The notes under the pieces are model-generated. The model was not told the origin of the DNA. It did not search any database and saw nothing but the letters and a program-made list of their open reading frames with translations. DNA of 64,000 bases. It comes from Pontibacter sp. Tf4. GTDB lineage: Bacteria > Bacteroidota > Bacteroidia > Cytophagales > Hymenobacteraceae. The stretch spans positions 1 through 64,000 of the forward strand of contig NZ_JACKZC010000009.1 in assembly GCF_014212495.1 (NCBI RefSeq). Direction: 5' to 3'. Position 1 is the first letter of the stretch. Each line of letters opens with the position of its first letter. A program made the translations under genes and the position numbers. Positions 50,923 to 59,264 of this stretch are shown here, one piece after another.

Positions 50923-53027
50923 CTATAACTCCTCCACAATTGCCCCTTCGGTAGTTACATCATAAACCGGCAGGTTATACTTTGCCAGCTCCTGTTTCAT
51001 ACGTTTGATGTACCAGGGTTTATTGCTGCCATCCAGTACTATCGCTTTTGCTTTAAAGGGCTGCAGTGCTTCCGGTTTCAGCCGGACATTTTGCGCAAGT
51101 ATAATGTAATCTAATTCAAGGGTTGAAACCGGCTGTAGCTTTAGCGGTTTATGCAGATACAGTATCTTTTTCCCCTGCCAGACCAGCAGTTGGTTCCCGT
51201 CTGGTAAAGTTTTACCGGCGATGGCAACCGGGTCCCCAAACAGGTGAAGCGCCGGTACGGTGATGCCAGCTTCCCACAAATGGTTCTGGATGTTGAAACT
51301 ATAGTTCTGCCGGTCTGCCAGTAGCGTGCTGTCGGTTACGAGTATGGCTTGCTGTTTAGCTATAAAACCCAGGGCGCTGCTGCCCCGCAAACTATAGATC
51401 GCCAGTTTTTCTGGTTCTGCTGCGCTATTGTTTCCATGATCTGCTGTACCGATAACACACCAACTATAGCTGTAGCCATTACCAGGTAACGGAGCTGTTT
51501 TTGTACCAGGAACAGCACGAGCAAGGCCAGCACACCATACAGCAACCACGACTGCAAAGCCGAAATATCCAATCCGTTTATTAGCGAGCCCGGCAGGTTC
51601 ATGAGCAGCTGGTTGAACTCGTTCATCCCCCAGAGAAAACCATAGTGCAGGTAAAACAGCAGATCAGAGAGGTAGGGTATCCAGCTCAGCACCAGCCCGG
51701 CCATGCCAAAGTAAAGCGCCAGTGTAGAGGCCGGTACCACCACAATATTGGCCAGCCAGAAGTAAACCGGGAATTGGTGAAAATAATAGATGCCCAACGG
51801 CAGCGTAATGAGCTGTGCCGCGACCGCTATCGAGAAGAGCTCCCAGACGCCATCGGCAAAACGGTTGTTGATATCCAGCAAACTATAGATGGCCGGATGC
51901 AGCGCTGCAATACCAATTACCGCCAGAAAAGACAACTGGAAACCCACATCGAAAAGCATGTACGGATCGAAGCACAGCAGCGCGAAGGCGGTCGCTGCCA
52001 GTGTGTTGTAAATGTTATGCCGCCTGCTCAGCACCTGCGCCAGCAACACCAGACTAAACATCAGCACGGCCCGCAATACTGACGGCGACAAACCCGTCAT
52101 GAAGCCATAGCCCCACAGCAGGACCAGTACCAGCAAGGCCAGCAGCAACCGCTGACTTTTGCGCATGATTACTTTTTTGAGGAGCAGCAGAAATACGCCA
52201 AACACCAGCCCCACATGCATCCCCGACACGGCCAGCACATGCATGGTGCCGGTGGCGGCATAGGCATCGCGAACGGCATTGTCCAGGTCATCTTTCACCC
52301 CTAACAGCAGGGCGGTAGCTATGCTTTGCTCACGTCTGGCAGTAACTTTTTCACGGATGGTCTCTTCGAAAAAGCGGCGCACGCTTATACTGGCATAAAG
52401 GAGCAGGTTGGGCGGGCCGTTGCCGATGTGTCTGAACTGATGAGCCTGCAAATTCTGGCGGTGATAAATACCTTTGAGCTGCAGGTATTCCCTGTAGTTA
52501 AATTGCCCGGGGTTAAGCGGCGGCGCAACAGGCTGTGGCGCTCCTTTTATAAACAGTTTATCGCCGTAAGTAAAAGTATAATCTTCGGGTGTGTCGTGAG
52601 GTACGGTTACCTGCACCTGCCCGCTTGCTGCCTGCCATTCGCCGTTTACAAGCACCTTATCCACCTCAACTATAGTTCGCTGGTATCCCGGTTTCTGTAC
52701 CACAAAATCACTGACCACACCAGTATAATAGGCCGGCGGTGTTCTCAGGTTGGTAAGATGATCGGGTTTGAGATGCGGCGTACGCAACTCGGTTAGCCAG
52801 AAGCCGGATGCGGCAAAGCAGAACAGACCAACTATACCTACCCAGGTGTTTACATCTGCTGCCTTTACCCTGCGCGAATACAGGTACAACCCAAAAAACA
52901 ACAGTACAAAAAAAGCGAAGACCTCAGAAGCAAACCTGAAGCCTTCGCCTATAATGGTATACAGCAAAATGCCCGCTATAAAACTAAGCGCTATCCGGAT
53001 GAAGGGATATGGCGCCCAGTGCAGCAT
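50923..53027 (-). pseudogene. comEC: ComEC/Rec2-family DNA-uptake channel, interrupted by a frameshift
   Basis: Two overlapping leftward frames together make one ComEC. The first (51360-53027) has the N-terminal DUF4131-like region (PAYYTGVVSDFVVQKPG), about ten membrane helices and the competence block AATGTMHVLAVSGMHVGLVFG and GLSPSVLRAVLMF. It ends abnormally in KNWRSIVCGAAAPWVL. The second (50923 to about 51410) continues the expected C-terminal domain (LAIYSLRGSSALGFIAKQQ) up to IVEEL. The switch is at a five-A run (T run on plus, 51406-51410): one added A, or a -1 slip on AAA-AAC, joins them to ~700 residues, the normal length. Could be a real mutation, a sequencing error in a homopolymer or recoding. 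Overlaps the GNAT gene start-to-stop (TGATG). Confidence 0.8.
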
Positions 53028-53455
53028 CAGCCGGCCAGTGTCATTTTATAGTGTTGAATATCGCACTCGGTAAACATATCGCCTTCGGTTACAAAGCCGT
53101 TACGCCTGTAAAAATTAACAGCCGGCAACTGCGCGTGCAGATATACTTTTTTGCCCGGTTGTTCTGTTTGCACATCCTGCAACACCGCTTTCAGCACCTG
53201 CTCCCCTACCTGCCTGTTTCTATAGTTGGGCAACACCGCAAAGCGCTCCAGCTTCACGCCACTTTCGGTGGTGCGCCAGCGGGCAGCGCCACAGGGTACG
53301 CCGTCTATAGTTGCCAGGTAATGGTTGGCAGAATCTTCAAACGTATCGTATTCGGCTTCGCGGGGCACTTTCTGCTCTTCTACAAACACCTGCTCTCTTA
53401 TCTTAAAAGCTTGTTTGCGATCCTGCTCCTGCGCTGCTCTTATAACCTGGATCAT
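53027..53455 (-). CDS. GNAT-family N-acetyltransferase
   Basis: 142 residues. GNAT fold with the acetyl-CoA loop RFAVLPNYRNRQVGEQVLKAVL (motif A, QxxGxG/A variant R-N-R-Q-V-G) and motif B AQLPAVNFYRRNGF. EAEYDTFEDSANHYLATIDGVPCGAARWR is the N-terminal part typical of the ElaA/YjcF-like group. Substrate unknown. Its stop overlaps the comEC start, so the two are translationally coupled. Confidence 0.9.
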   Translation of the reverse strand: MIQVIRAAQEQDRKQAFKIREQVFVEEQKVPREAEYDTFEDSANHYLATIDGVPCGAARWRTTESGVKLERFAVLPNYRNRQVGEQVLKAVLQDVQTEQPGKKVYLHAQLPAVNFYRRNGFVTEGDMFTECDIQHYKMTLAG

Positions 53456-53466
53456 GTAAGCTATAA

Positions 53467-54498
53467 TTACGCGTTCTGTCTTACGCGTCTGTTATTTACA
53501 ACTCCGTTTTTCTCATCTTCTTCGGCCTGTGCATCGCGCTTGGCACGTTTCTCTTCTTCCAGCTTGGTATAGGCATTCACGATGTCTTTTACCAGACGGT
53601 GGCGCACCACGTCATCGGCCGTCATTTCTACCACGCCAATGCCTTTTACACCGCGCAAAATGGTCAGGGCTTCCATCAGGCCGGAGCGCTGGTTACGCGG
53701 CAGATCTATCTGCGACCAGTCGCCGTTCACCATCAGTTTGGCGTTCGGGCCCATACGGGTCAGGAACATCTTCATCTGGGCTGGCGTGGTGTTCTGGGCT
53801 TCGTCCAGCAATACAAACGCATTGTTCAGCGTACGGCCACGCATATAGGCCAGCGGCGCAATCTCTATGATCTTGTTTTCCTGGTAATACTTCAGTTTTT
53901 CAACCGGTATCATGTCTTCCAGAGCATCGTAGATCGGGCGCAGATACGGATCCACCTTTTCCTTCATATCACCGGGCAGGAAACCAAGACTTTCGCCGGC
54001 CTCTACCACAGGTCTGGAGATGATGATCTTCTTAACTTCCTTGTTCTTGAGGGCACGCACCGCCATCGCTACCGACACGTAGGTTTTACCCGTACCGGCA
54101 GGCCCTAAGGCAAACACAAGGTCGTTCTTCTCCACGGCATCCACCAGTTTCTGCTGGTTCGGGGTCTTGGCCTTTATAACACCGCCCTTCGAGCCATACA
54201 CAATCACATCCGGCGACGTTACGATCACTTCCTCATCGGTAAAAGAATCAGAAGAAAGGTATCTATTTACGCTGTTATGCGTAATCTTCCCGAACTTATG
54301 GTAATGGTCTATCAGCGACGACAGAATTTCGTGGATTTTAGTGATCTCGGGCGTCTGGCCCTGTATTTTTATCTCGTTACCTCTGGATATGATTTTGCTG
54401 CTTGGAAAGGCGGCAGCCAGTTGTTTTATATTCTGATTCTCGGTTCCCAGGAAGTCGATCAGGGAAATATTTTCGAGGGTTATGACTTTCTCTACCAA
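53467..54498 (-). CDS. phoH: PhoH-family ATPase
   Basis: 343 residues. An N-terminal KH-like/PhoH-specific region (about 1-120) is followed by a P-loop domain with Walker A GPAGTGKT, ISRPVVEAGESLGFLPGD, and Walker B VLLDEAQNTTP. GDWSQIDLPRNQRSGL is the family closing block. The C-terminus is charged (LEEEKRAKRDAQAEEDEKN). PhoH/YbeZ proteins are linked to RNA metabolism, often with YbeY, which is not in this window. It is the first gene of the leftward phoH-GNAT-comEC set and is divergent from the SAM gene (98-base spacer, AT-rich). Confidence 0.95.
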   Translation of the reverse strand: MVEKVITLENISLIDFLGTENQNIKQLAAAFPSSKIISRGNEIKIQGQTPEITKIHEILSSLIDHYHKFGKITHNSVNRYLSSDSFTDEEVIVTSPDVIVYGSKGGVIKAKTPNQQKLVDAVEKNDLVFALGPAGTGKTYVSVAMAVRALKNKEVKKIIISRPVVEAGESLGFLPGDMKEKVDPYLRPIYDALEDMIPVEKLKYYQENKIIEIAPLAYMRGRTLNNAFVLLDEAQNTTPAQMKMFLTRMGPNAKLMVNGDWSQIDLPRNQRSGLMEALTILRGVKGIGVVEMTADDVVRHRLVKDIVNAYTKLEEEKRAKRDAQAEEDEKNGVVNNRRVRQNA

Positions 54499-54596
54499 AT
54501 GTTTAGCTCTTATATAGAATGTTGGTAATATTTCTTTAATTTAAAAGAAAATTTAGTTTATATAATTACAAATCTATTGAAATTATAGTTCTAAAG

Positions 54597-55373
54597 ATGG
54601 CTGTAATTACGTTTATATCTGATTTTGGATATACTGACCACTACGTAGCGGCAGTAAAAGCAAAACTTATTTCGCAAGACCCTGACTGTAAAATAGTTGA
54701 CATCACGCACGCGATAGAACCTTTTAACATAGCGCACGCGGAGTATGTGCTGGGCTCGGTGTACCAGGATTTTCCGGAAGGTACGGTGCATCTGGTAGGT
54801 GTGGATTCGCACGGGAGCAAAAGTGGCCGTTTTCATGCGGCGCGCCACAAAGGGCATTACTTTCTGCTGCCGGATAACGGGCTTTTGTCGCTGCTGACCG
54901 ACGGGCAACCGGAGCTGGTGGTGGAGCTGAACGTGGAGAATCCGCTGATGCCTTTCCCGGTGAAAGACCTGCTGGCACCTGCAGCTGTGTACCTGGCCAA
55001 AGGCGGCGACATTGAGGTATTAGGCGAACGCACTTACGAACTGCGCCAGCTCCTGAACCGCCAGCTGCGCCTGAACGACCACTCCATTACCGGCCACGTG
55101 ATACACGTAGACCGCTACGGCAACCTGATCACGAACATTACCCGCGACTGCGTAGATACGATAGCCCATGGCAGAACTTTCACCATACACTTCGGCCGCG
55201 AAACGATAGGCCGCATCTACCCCAACTATACCCAGGTAGACGACGGCGAATGCTGCTGCATTTTTAACGCTCAGAACCAGCTCTGTATCGGCATCAACAA
55301 AGGCCACGCCGCCGAACTCCTCGGCCTCGGCTTCGACTCGCAGGTTGACGTGCGCTTTTATCCGGGAAATTAG
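54597..55373 (+). CDS. SAM hydroxide adenosyltransferase-family protein (DUF62)
   Basis: 258 residues. The family hydrolyses S-adenosylmethionine to adenosine and methionine and is related to fluorinase/chlorinase. Signatures: TFISDFGYTDHYVAAVKAKL (substrate Asp), VDITHAIEPFNIAHAEYVL, HLVGVDSHGSKSGR, LLPDNGLLSLL, and the C-terminal IHVDRYGNLITNI and INKGHAAELLGLG. The hydroxide-specific residues cannot be checked without alignment. Divergent from phoH. Confidence 0.92.
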   Translation: MAVITFISDFGYTDHYVAAVKAKLISQDPDCKIVDITHAIEPFNIAHAEYVLGSVYQDFPEGTVHLVGVDSHGSKSGRFHAARHKGHYFLLPDNGLLSLLTDGQPELVVELNVENPLMPFPVKDLLAPAAVYLAKGGDIEVLGERTYELRQLLNRQLRLNDHSITGHVIHVDRYGNLITNITRDCVDTIAHGRTFTIHFGRETIGRIYPNYTQVDDGECCCIFNAQNQLCIGINKGHAAELLGLGFDSQVDVRFYPGN

Positions 55374-55383
55374 ATTGAATTTT

Positions 55384-55475
55384 GAATGACTGAATAACTG
55401 AATGATTGAATAAGGCTGGTATAAAACCTAACTTTACTTCTTGATTCAGTTATTCAATATTCAATTATTCAAAAT
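55384..55475. repeat. inverted ACTGAAT/ATTCAGT repeat spacer
   Basis: GAATGACTGAATAACTGAAT-type units (55384-55414) and their reverse complements (55440-55475) flank a short stretch, so the transcript can fold into a long AT-rich hairpin after the SAM gene. A similar CAGTTA/TAACTG pair occupies 55768-55925. Confidence 0.6.
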
Positions 55476-55476
55476 T

Positions 55477-55767
55477 ATGCTTATTCGCATCGTCCGGATG
55501 ACTTTTCAGGTGGATAGAACGGAGGAATTTCTGGAGATCTTCCGCAGTTCGAAAGACAAAATCTGCGGGTTTGATGGCTGCAACCACGTGGAGCTGCTGC
55601 AGGACCTGAACCACCCCAACGTGTACAGCACCTATAGTTTGTGGGACTCTGAAGAGCACCTGAACAACTACCGCGACTCCGAACTTTTCGGGCAGGTCTG
55701 GAAAGCCACCAAAGCCCTTTTCGCCGACAAACCACAGGCCTGGTCAAACATTTCAGTTAACATCTGA
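55477..55767 (+). CDS. antibiotic-biosynthesis-monooxygenase (ABM)-fold protein
   Basis: 96 residues from the ATG at 55477; the frame runs back to 55441 through repeat sequence. One ABM/dimeric alpha-beta barrel: MLIRIVRMTFQVDRTEEFLEIFRSS, CNHVELLQDLNHPNVYSTYSLWDSEEHLNNYRDSELF. It may be a small oxygenase or a haem/other ligand protein; the active residues cannot be assigned. Transcribed rightwards ahead of hscB. Confidence 0.82.
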   Translation: MLIRIVRMTFQVDRTEEFLEIFRSSKDKICGFDGCNHVELLQDLNHPNVYSTYSLWDSEEHLNNYRDSELFGQVWKATKALFADKPQAWSNISVNI

Positions 55768-55927
55768 ACAGTAAACAGTTAGCAATTAACAGTAAACAGC
55801 AACCAATTTTCATTGAACGGTAAACAACTATAGTTGTGAACAATACTGTGGCTTTTACTGTACTTTTGTAGTGGTAACTGCTAACTGTTTAATGGTTACT
55901 GCTAATTGTTTACTGATCACTGAAACT

Positions 55928-56461
55928 ATGGATTACTTCGAATTTTATAATATACCTGAGAGCTTTTTACTGGACGAGAAGGCGTTAAAGAACATTTACT
56001 ATAAACTGAGCCGCGAATACCATCCGGATTTTTACGCCAACGAGCCGCAGGAAAAGCAGCAGGAAATTCTGCAGCTGAGCACACAGAACACCAACGCTTA
56101 CCGCACCCTTTCCGACCCCGACCTGCGCATGCAGTACATTTTAAAACATCATGGCCTGCTGGAAGAAGGTGGCAAAAACGAACTGCCCGCCGGTTTCCTG
56201 ATGGAAATGATGGAGATAAACGAAGAGTTGATGGAACTGGAGTTTGACTTTGATGCTGCCAAACTGCACGAGATAGGCGAGCAAACAAGCGGTATAGTTG
56301 CCCAGCTCGACAACGACATTCTGCCGGTATTACAGCGCTACCCTGAGCTGCACGGAGTTACCAAAGACGAGGCCCTGGACGAAGTAAAAACCTACTACCT
56401 GAAGAAAAAATACTTGTTGCGTATTCAGGAAACTTTATCTAAGTTTGCAACCCGTTCCTGA
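55928..56461 (+). CDS. hscB: Fe-S assembly co-chaperone HscB
   Basis: 177 residues from the ATG at 55928; upstream in-frame codons come from a repeat (TANCL twice) and are not protein-like. The J domain (about 1-75; YFEFYNIPESFLLDEKALKNIYYKLSREYHPDFY) has the HPD motif that stimulates HscA ATPase. The C-terminal helical part (about 90-175; LMEMMEINEELMELEFDFD) is the IscU-binding domain. HscA and IscU are not adjacent. The 3' end contains the tRNA-Leu promoter. Confidence 0.93.
   Translation: MDYFEFYNIPESFLLDEKALKNIYYKLSREYHPDFYANEPQEKQQEILQLSTQNTNAYRTLSDPDLRMQYILKHHGLLEEGGKNELPAGFLMEMMEINEELMELEFDFDAAKLHEIGEQTSGIVAQLDNDILPVLQRYPELHGVTKDEALDEVKTYYLKKKYLLRIQETLSKFATRS
56417..56447 (+). promoter_or_regulatory. 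promoter of tRNA-Leu inside the hscB end
   Basis: TTG (56417-56419), 20 bases and TAAGTTTG (56440-56447) form an exact Bacteroidota promoter, 37 bases before the tRNA. Confidence 0.7.
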
Positions 56462-56484
56462 TAGCAGATCAGGGAGGAAGTAAT

Positions 56485-56568
56485 GCCTTGGTGGCGGAAT
56501 TGGTAGACGCGTTGGTCTCAAACACCAATGAGGTTACACTCGTGCCGGTTCGACTCCGGCCCAAGGTA
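56485..56568 (+). tRNA. tRNA-Leu (anticodon CAA)
   Basis: 84 bases with the long variable arm of Leu tRNAs. Acceptor GCCTTGG/CCAAGGT (final G-U), anticodon stem TTGGT/ACCAA around CTCAAAC (anticodon CAA), T arm CCGGTTCGACTCCGG, discriminator A. The AT-rich nucleotidyltransferase-DUF262 island begins right after its terminator. Confidence 0.96.
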
Positions 56569-56570
56569 CA

Positions 56571-56606
56571 AAAGCCCTGCAGATGTTATTTCTGCAGGGC
56601 TTTTTT
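56571..56606 (+). terminator. terminator after tRNA-Leu
   Basis: AAAGCCCTGCAGA (56571-56583) pairs with TCTGCAGGGCTTT (56591-56603), followed by more T. It starts 2 bases after the tRNA. Confidence 0.92.
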
Positions 56607-56706
56607 TATTTACATGAGACAGCACAGGGAACGGAATTAAATTATTATTTAATGTAATTTATTTACATGATTTCATTTTAAATATAAATATTAGCTTCAG
56701 TTAATA

Positions 56707-56714
56707 TATATTTG
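56707..56714 (+). promoter_or_regulatory. -7 element for the nucleotidyltransferase-DUF262 pair
   Basis: TATATTTG matches TAnnTTTG. Transcription would start near 56719, leaving a ~17-base leader to the ATG at 56736 and disfavouring the TTG at 56724. No TTG at the usual spacing upstream. Confidence 0.45.
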
Positions 56715-56735
56715 AATATATAGTTGTCCAACCAA

Positions 56736-57329
56736 ATGGATTTAGATAAAGTACAAGCCGATTTTTTAAGAACAAGTCCTAAGGATATTTACATGAATTA
56801 TCTTCAGGGAAATGATGTGTGGTACTTCTCTGAATATCTAAAGAAGCCAAATTATTCAAAATCTTATGATGATTTTAAAAGGTTTATTGCATCTAATTTA
56901 GGTGTTAGCTTTAATAATATTTGTGTTATTGGAAGTTGTAAGTTAGGATACAGCTTGGCTCCATCTAAAAAGTTTAAAACCTTCGATGAAGACTCAGATA
57001 TTGATTTGGTGCTAGTATCTAATAGTTATTATAATAAATTTTGGGATGCTTACTTTGATTTGTATGATCAAAGGGCGAACCTAGATTATAAGTTCATAGC
57101 TAATAATATCTTCAGAAGATTTGTCTCTATTAAAAACCCTGAACCCATTCATCCATCATTAACAGACTGGATATCTAAAGTTGAAAAGTTCAACAAAGAC
57201 TATCAGACCTTGTTTGACATTAAGCATGAGATAAATTATAGAATTTATGACTCATGGGAGTCAGTTGAGAGATATCACATTAAAGGAATTACTGAAATCC
57301 AACACCAATTAAGAAAAACAATCCAATGA
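56736..57329 (+). CDS. nucleotidyltransferase-fold protein (first gene of DUF262 cassette)
   Basis: 197 residues. The Pol-beta-type nucleotidyltransferase signature is complete in its first part: GSCKLG (66-71), then DEDSDIDLVLV with the metal-binding D88-x-D90. The helix after it (YNKFWDAYFDLYD) and the rest are AT-rich-coded with many Asn, Lys, Tyr and Phe. A third carboxylate is not certain. There is no HEPN or antitoxin gene next to it. It overlaps the DUF262 gene by 4 bases (ATGA), so the two proteins are made together. The gene is far more AT-rich than its surroundings, contains no CTATAG palindrome and lies beside tRNA-Leu, all pointing to horizontal acquisition. A role in phage defence is inference. 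Confidence 0.78.
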   Translation: MDLDKVQADFLRTSPKDIYMNYLQGNDVWYFSEYLKKPNYSKSYDDFKRFIASNLGVSFNNICVIGSCKLGYSLAPSKKFKTFDEDSDIDLVLVSNSYYNKFWDAYFDLYDQRANLDYKFIANNIFRRFVSIKNPEPIHPSLTDWISKVEKFNKDYQTLFDIKHEINYRIYDSWESVERYHIKGITEIQHQLRKTIQ

Positions 57330-58462
57330 GTCAAGTTATTGATAATATATACATAGAGAGAAAGAGTGTTAAATGGCTAACAGACCAGATAAAGAATGAA
57401 CTCTTGTATGTAGACAATTCCTTTCAACGACATTATGTTTGGACAACCAAGAATCAGATGAGACTAATAGAAACAATATTAGTTGGTTACGCGATTCCTG
57501 AAATATATATATGGGAAAGGGATACAGATTCACTAACGGGGTCTACTAAATTAAGCATTGTAGATGGTCAACAACGGCTAGGAGCTATTGCTGATTTCAT
57601 TAATGATAAATTCCCGTTAAAAGTCTCTGCAATAGATAATAAAACATCGAGCTATGCGGGTAAAAAGTTTTCTACTTTAACAGAAGATGAGCGAAACCTT
57701 ATTTGGAAATACCCTTTTACTGTACGGTTTATTAGAGAAGTAGTACGAAGAGACGACATTGTAAAAATGTTTTTAAGGCTAAATAGCACTAGTGCTTCTC
57801 TCAACCCGCAGGAACTTAGAAACGCAGAGTTCGGAGGTGAGTTTATTAGGTTAGCTAATGAAATAGCAGATAACGAGTTCTGGGCTCGTAATGAATCTTT
57901 CAATGTTTATGACCTTAGAAGAATGTTAGATATTGAGTTCATCAGTAGTATTCTGATATTCTTTAGACTTGGTATTGAAGAAGAAACTACCCAGTCTGCT
58001 ATCAACAAAGCATATGACTCATTTAATGCTAAGTATGATGAGGCAGAGCAAGACAAAGCATTATTTTATGATTTATTAAATGAAGTAGATAAAATCATAA
58101 AGGATAATGAACAGGTTAAAAAATTTCTTAAAAAGAAGGTCCATTTGTATACTTTGATTACATCTGTTTATTACTTCTATAAAACTGAAGGTGGTGTGAA
58201 TCAAAAGAGTATAGATAATTACCATGGCTTTGTTAGTGCATATGATGGGGACAAGGGCACACTAGAAAAATTATTTTTTAATGATAAATCTAGTGATCAA
58301 CTTACTGCTACCCAAGTCGAGGCTCTTAAATATTTCAACGGAATAATTGAAGAATATAAACAATTAAGTAATGAGGGTACACAGAAGAAAAGTAACAGAT
58401 TTAGAAGGATGGAAATAATCAAAGATGTAATGTCTAATCTAAATACTATTATTGATGAGTAA
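57326..58462 (+). CDS. DUF262-domain (ParB/GmrS-like fold) protein
   Basis: 378 residues. The DUF262 signature is clear: VDNSFQRHYVWTTKNQMRLIETIL, then IPEIYIWE, and the motif VDGQQRLGAIADF (80-85 is DGQQRL). A long helical C-terminal part (about 120-370; LNSTSASLNPQELRNAEFGGEF) follows. DUF262 is the nucleotide-using half of GmrSD type IV restriction, but the HNH nuclease domain DUF1524 is not recognisable here or next door. It is translationally coupled to the nucleotidyltransferase gene. Low G+C and isolation suggest a mobile cassette. A hairpin terminator follows immediately. Confidence 0.85.
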   Translation: MSQVIDNIYIERKSVKWLTDQIKNELLYVDNSFQRHYVWTTKNQMRLIETILVGYAIPEIYIWERDTDSLTGSTKLSIVDGQQRLGAIADFINDKFPLKVSAIDNKTSSYAGKKFSTLTEDERNLIWKYPFTVRFIREVVRRDDIVKMFLRLNSTSASLNPQELRNAEFGGEFIRLANEIADNEFWARNESFNVYDLRRMLDIEFISSILIFFRLGIEEETTQSAINKAYDSFNAKYDEAEQDKALFYDLLNEVDKIIKDNEQVKKFLKKKVHLYTLITSVYYFYKTEGGVNQKSIDNYHGFVSAYDGDKGTLEKLFFNDKSSDQLTATQVEALKYFNGIIEEYKQLSNEGTQKKSNRFRRMEIIKDVMSNLNTIIDE

Positions 58463-58464
58463 AT

Positions 58465-58494
58465 AAAAAGCCAGAGCAAACTCTCTGGCTTTTT
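58465..58494 (+). terminator. terminator after the DUF262 gene
   Basis: AAAAAGCCAGAG (58465-58476) pairs with CTCTGGCTTTTT (58483-58494). It begins 2 bases after the stop codon. Confidence 0.88.
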
Positions 58495-58496
58495 AT

Positions 58497-58631
58497 TTAT
58501 AGCTCTTCTATTCCTAAAATTGAAGAATACACATCGCAGTTAGGGCAGTAAAGAAAGTAGTCAATCGATTCTTTAATTCCAGACTTTTTCCAATGCAGTT
58601 GTTCTTTGTCTGGTAGCTCTTTAAAGAAAGA
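58497..58631 (-). pseudogene. gene remnant with a CPNC motif at the island edge
   Basis: A 44-codon frame bounded by a stop at 58634-58632 and without a start codon. The product contains LHWKKSGIKESIDYFLYCPNCD, which reads like the C-terminus of a real protein with a zinc-knuckle-like CxxC. AT-rich like the island. Most likely the truncated end of a lost gene. The rest of the spacer to 58728 shows no gene I can support. Confidence 0.45.
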
Positions 58632-58728
58632 TCATCTCTTAAGATATTACAAATATCTACAATTATCAAGTCATATCATTCTGCTTGAGTCAGCCAAAGA
58701 AGGTAACCAAGCTGTCCATAAAACAAAA

Positions 58729-58752
58729 ATTCTCCCGGAAGTGCGGGAGAAT
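58729..58752 (-). terminator. terminator after small lipoprotein 1
   Basis: ATTCTCCCG (58729-58737) pairs with CGGGAGAAT (58744-58752); on the minus strand a T run follows. Confidence 0.8.
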
Positions 58753-58790
58753 CTGTGCTATAGTATCATAAAAGAACTGCTATCCGGCAG

Positions 58791-59102
58791 CTATCGCTCG
58801 GTGCAGTCCCAGTCTTTGATGGCATTCAGGTTTTCTTCAGCTGCCTGGATCATGTTTGCATCACCGCATTGTTTGGCTTTGTTAAAGAAATCGGTAGCCG
58901 TCTTTTTCATGGCTTCGCAGTTTTCCGGTGTCGGGTCGTTCGAGAAGGCCAGCGTTTTCTCATAGTTCACCTTTGCCAGCGCATTCAGTTCTTCCATGCA
59001 GGATTTGCCTTTATCTTCATCGTCATCGCCAAGGCAGGAGGTTAGGGCAACTGAGCAGAAAAGTGCCACCAATAGCAGCAGGAATGAGTTTAAGTGTTTC
59101 AT
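58791..59102 (-). CDS. small lipoprotein (paralogue 1)
   Basis: 103 residues. Lipoprotein signal MKHLNSFLLLLVALFCSVALTSC with lipobox LTSC, then an acidic GDDDEDKGK spacer and a helical domain with four Cys (SCMEEL, ENCEAMKK, KQCGDANM, WDCTER) probably forming two disulfides. It is clearly homologous to the next gene (same LTSC-LGDD start, CxAxKxxAxxFxNKAKxCGDxNMI core). Function unknown; envelope-anchored. Each copy has its own terminator, so they are separate units. Confidence 0.82.
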   Translation of the reverse strand: MKHLNSFLLLLVALFCSVALTSCLGDDDEDKGKSCMEELNALAKVNYEKTLAFSNDPTPENCEAMKKTATDFFNKAKQCGDANMIQAAEENLNAIKDWDCTER

Positions 59103-59205
59103 AAAAAAATTGGTTAGGATTGATGAAAATGGAAGATAGGTAAATAATATAGAAAAGACTATATATTCACCTGAACTATAAATGCCTGTCGATTACAAAA
59201 CAAAA

Positions 59206-59229
59206 AGTCCCCCGGCTGCCCGGGAGACT
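59206..59229 (-). terminator. terminator after small lipoprotein 2
   Basis: AGTCCCCCGG (59206-59215) pairs with CCGGGAGACT (59220-59229) with one mismatch; a T run follows on the minus strand. Confidence 0.75.
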
Positions 59230-59264
59230 CTTGCTGTTAAATGAAAGGTAATCGGAATCTGAAA

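Noticed and set aside
40500..56500. CTATAG palindrome as a DNA-uptake sequence linked to comEC
   Set aside because: Known uptake sequences are not palindromic, comEC here is frameshifted, and no other competence genes are present; kept only as one possibility.
56736..58462. classic MNT-HEPN or AbiEi/AbiEii toxin-antitoxin pair
   Set aside because: The partner is DUF262, without HEPN Rx4-6H or AbiEi features.
56485..58790. att duplication of the tRNA-Leu 3' end flanking the AT-rich island
   Set aside because: No second copy of the CGACTCCGGCCCAAGG end was seen downstream to the window edge.
58606..58965. 119-codon plus-strand frame over lipoprotein 1
   Set aside because: Its second half is the complement of the lipoprotein gene and crosses that gene's terminator; the first half shows no motif.
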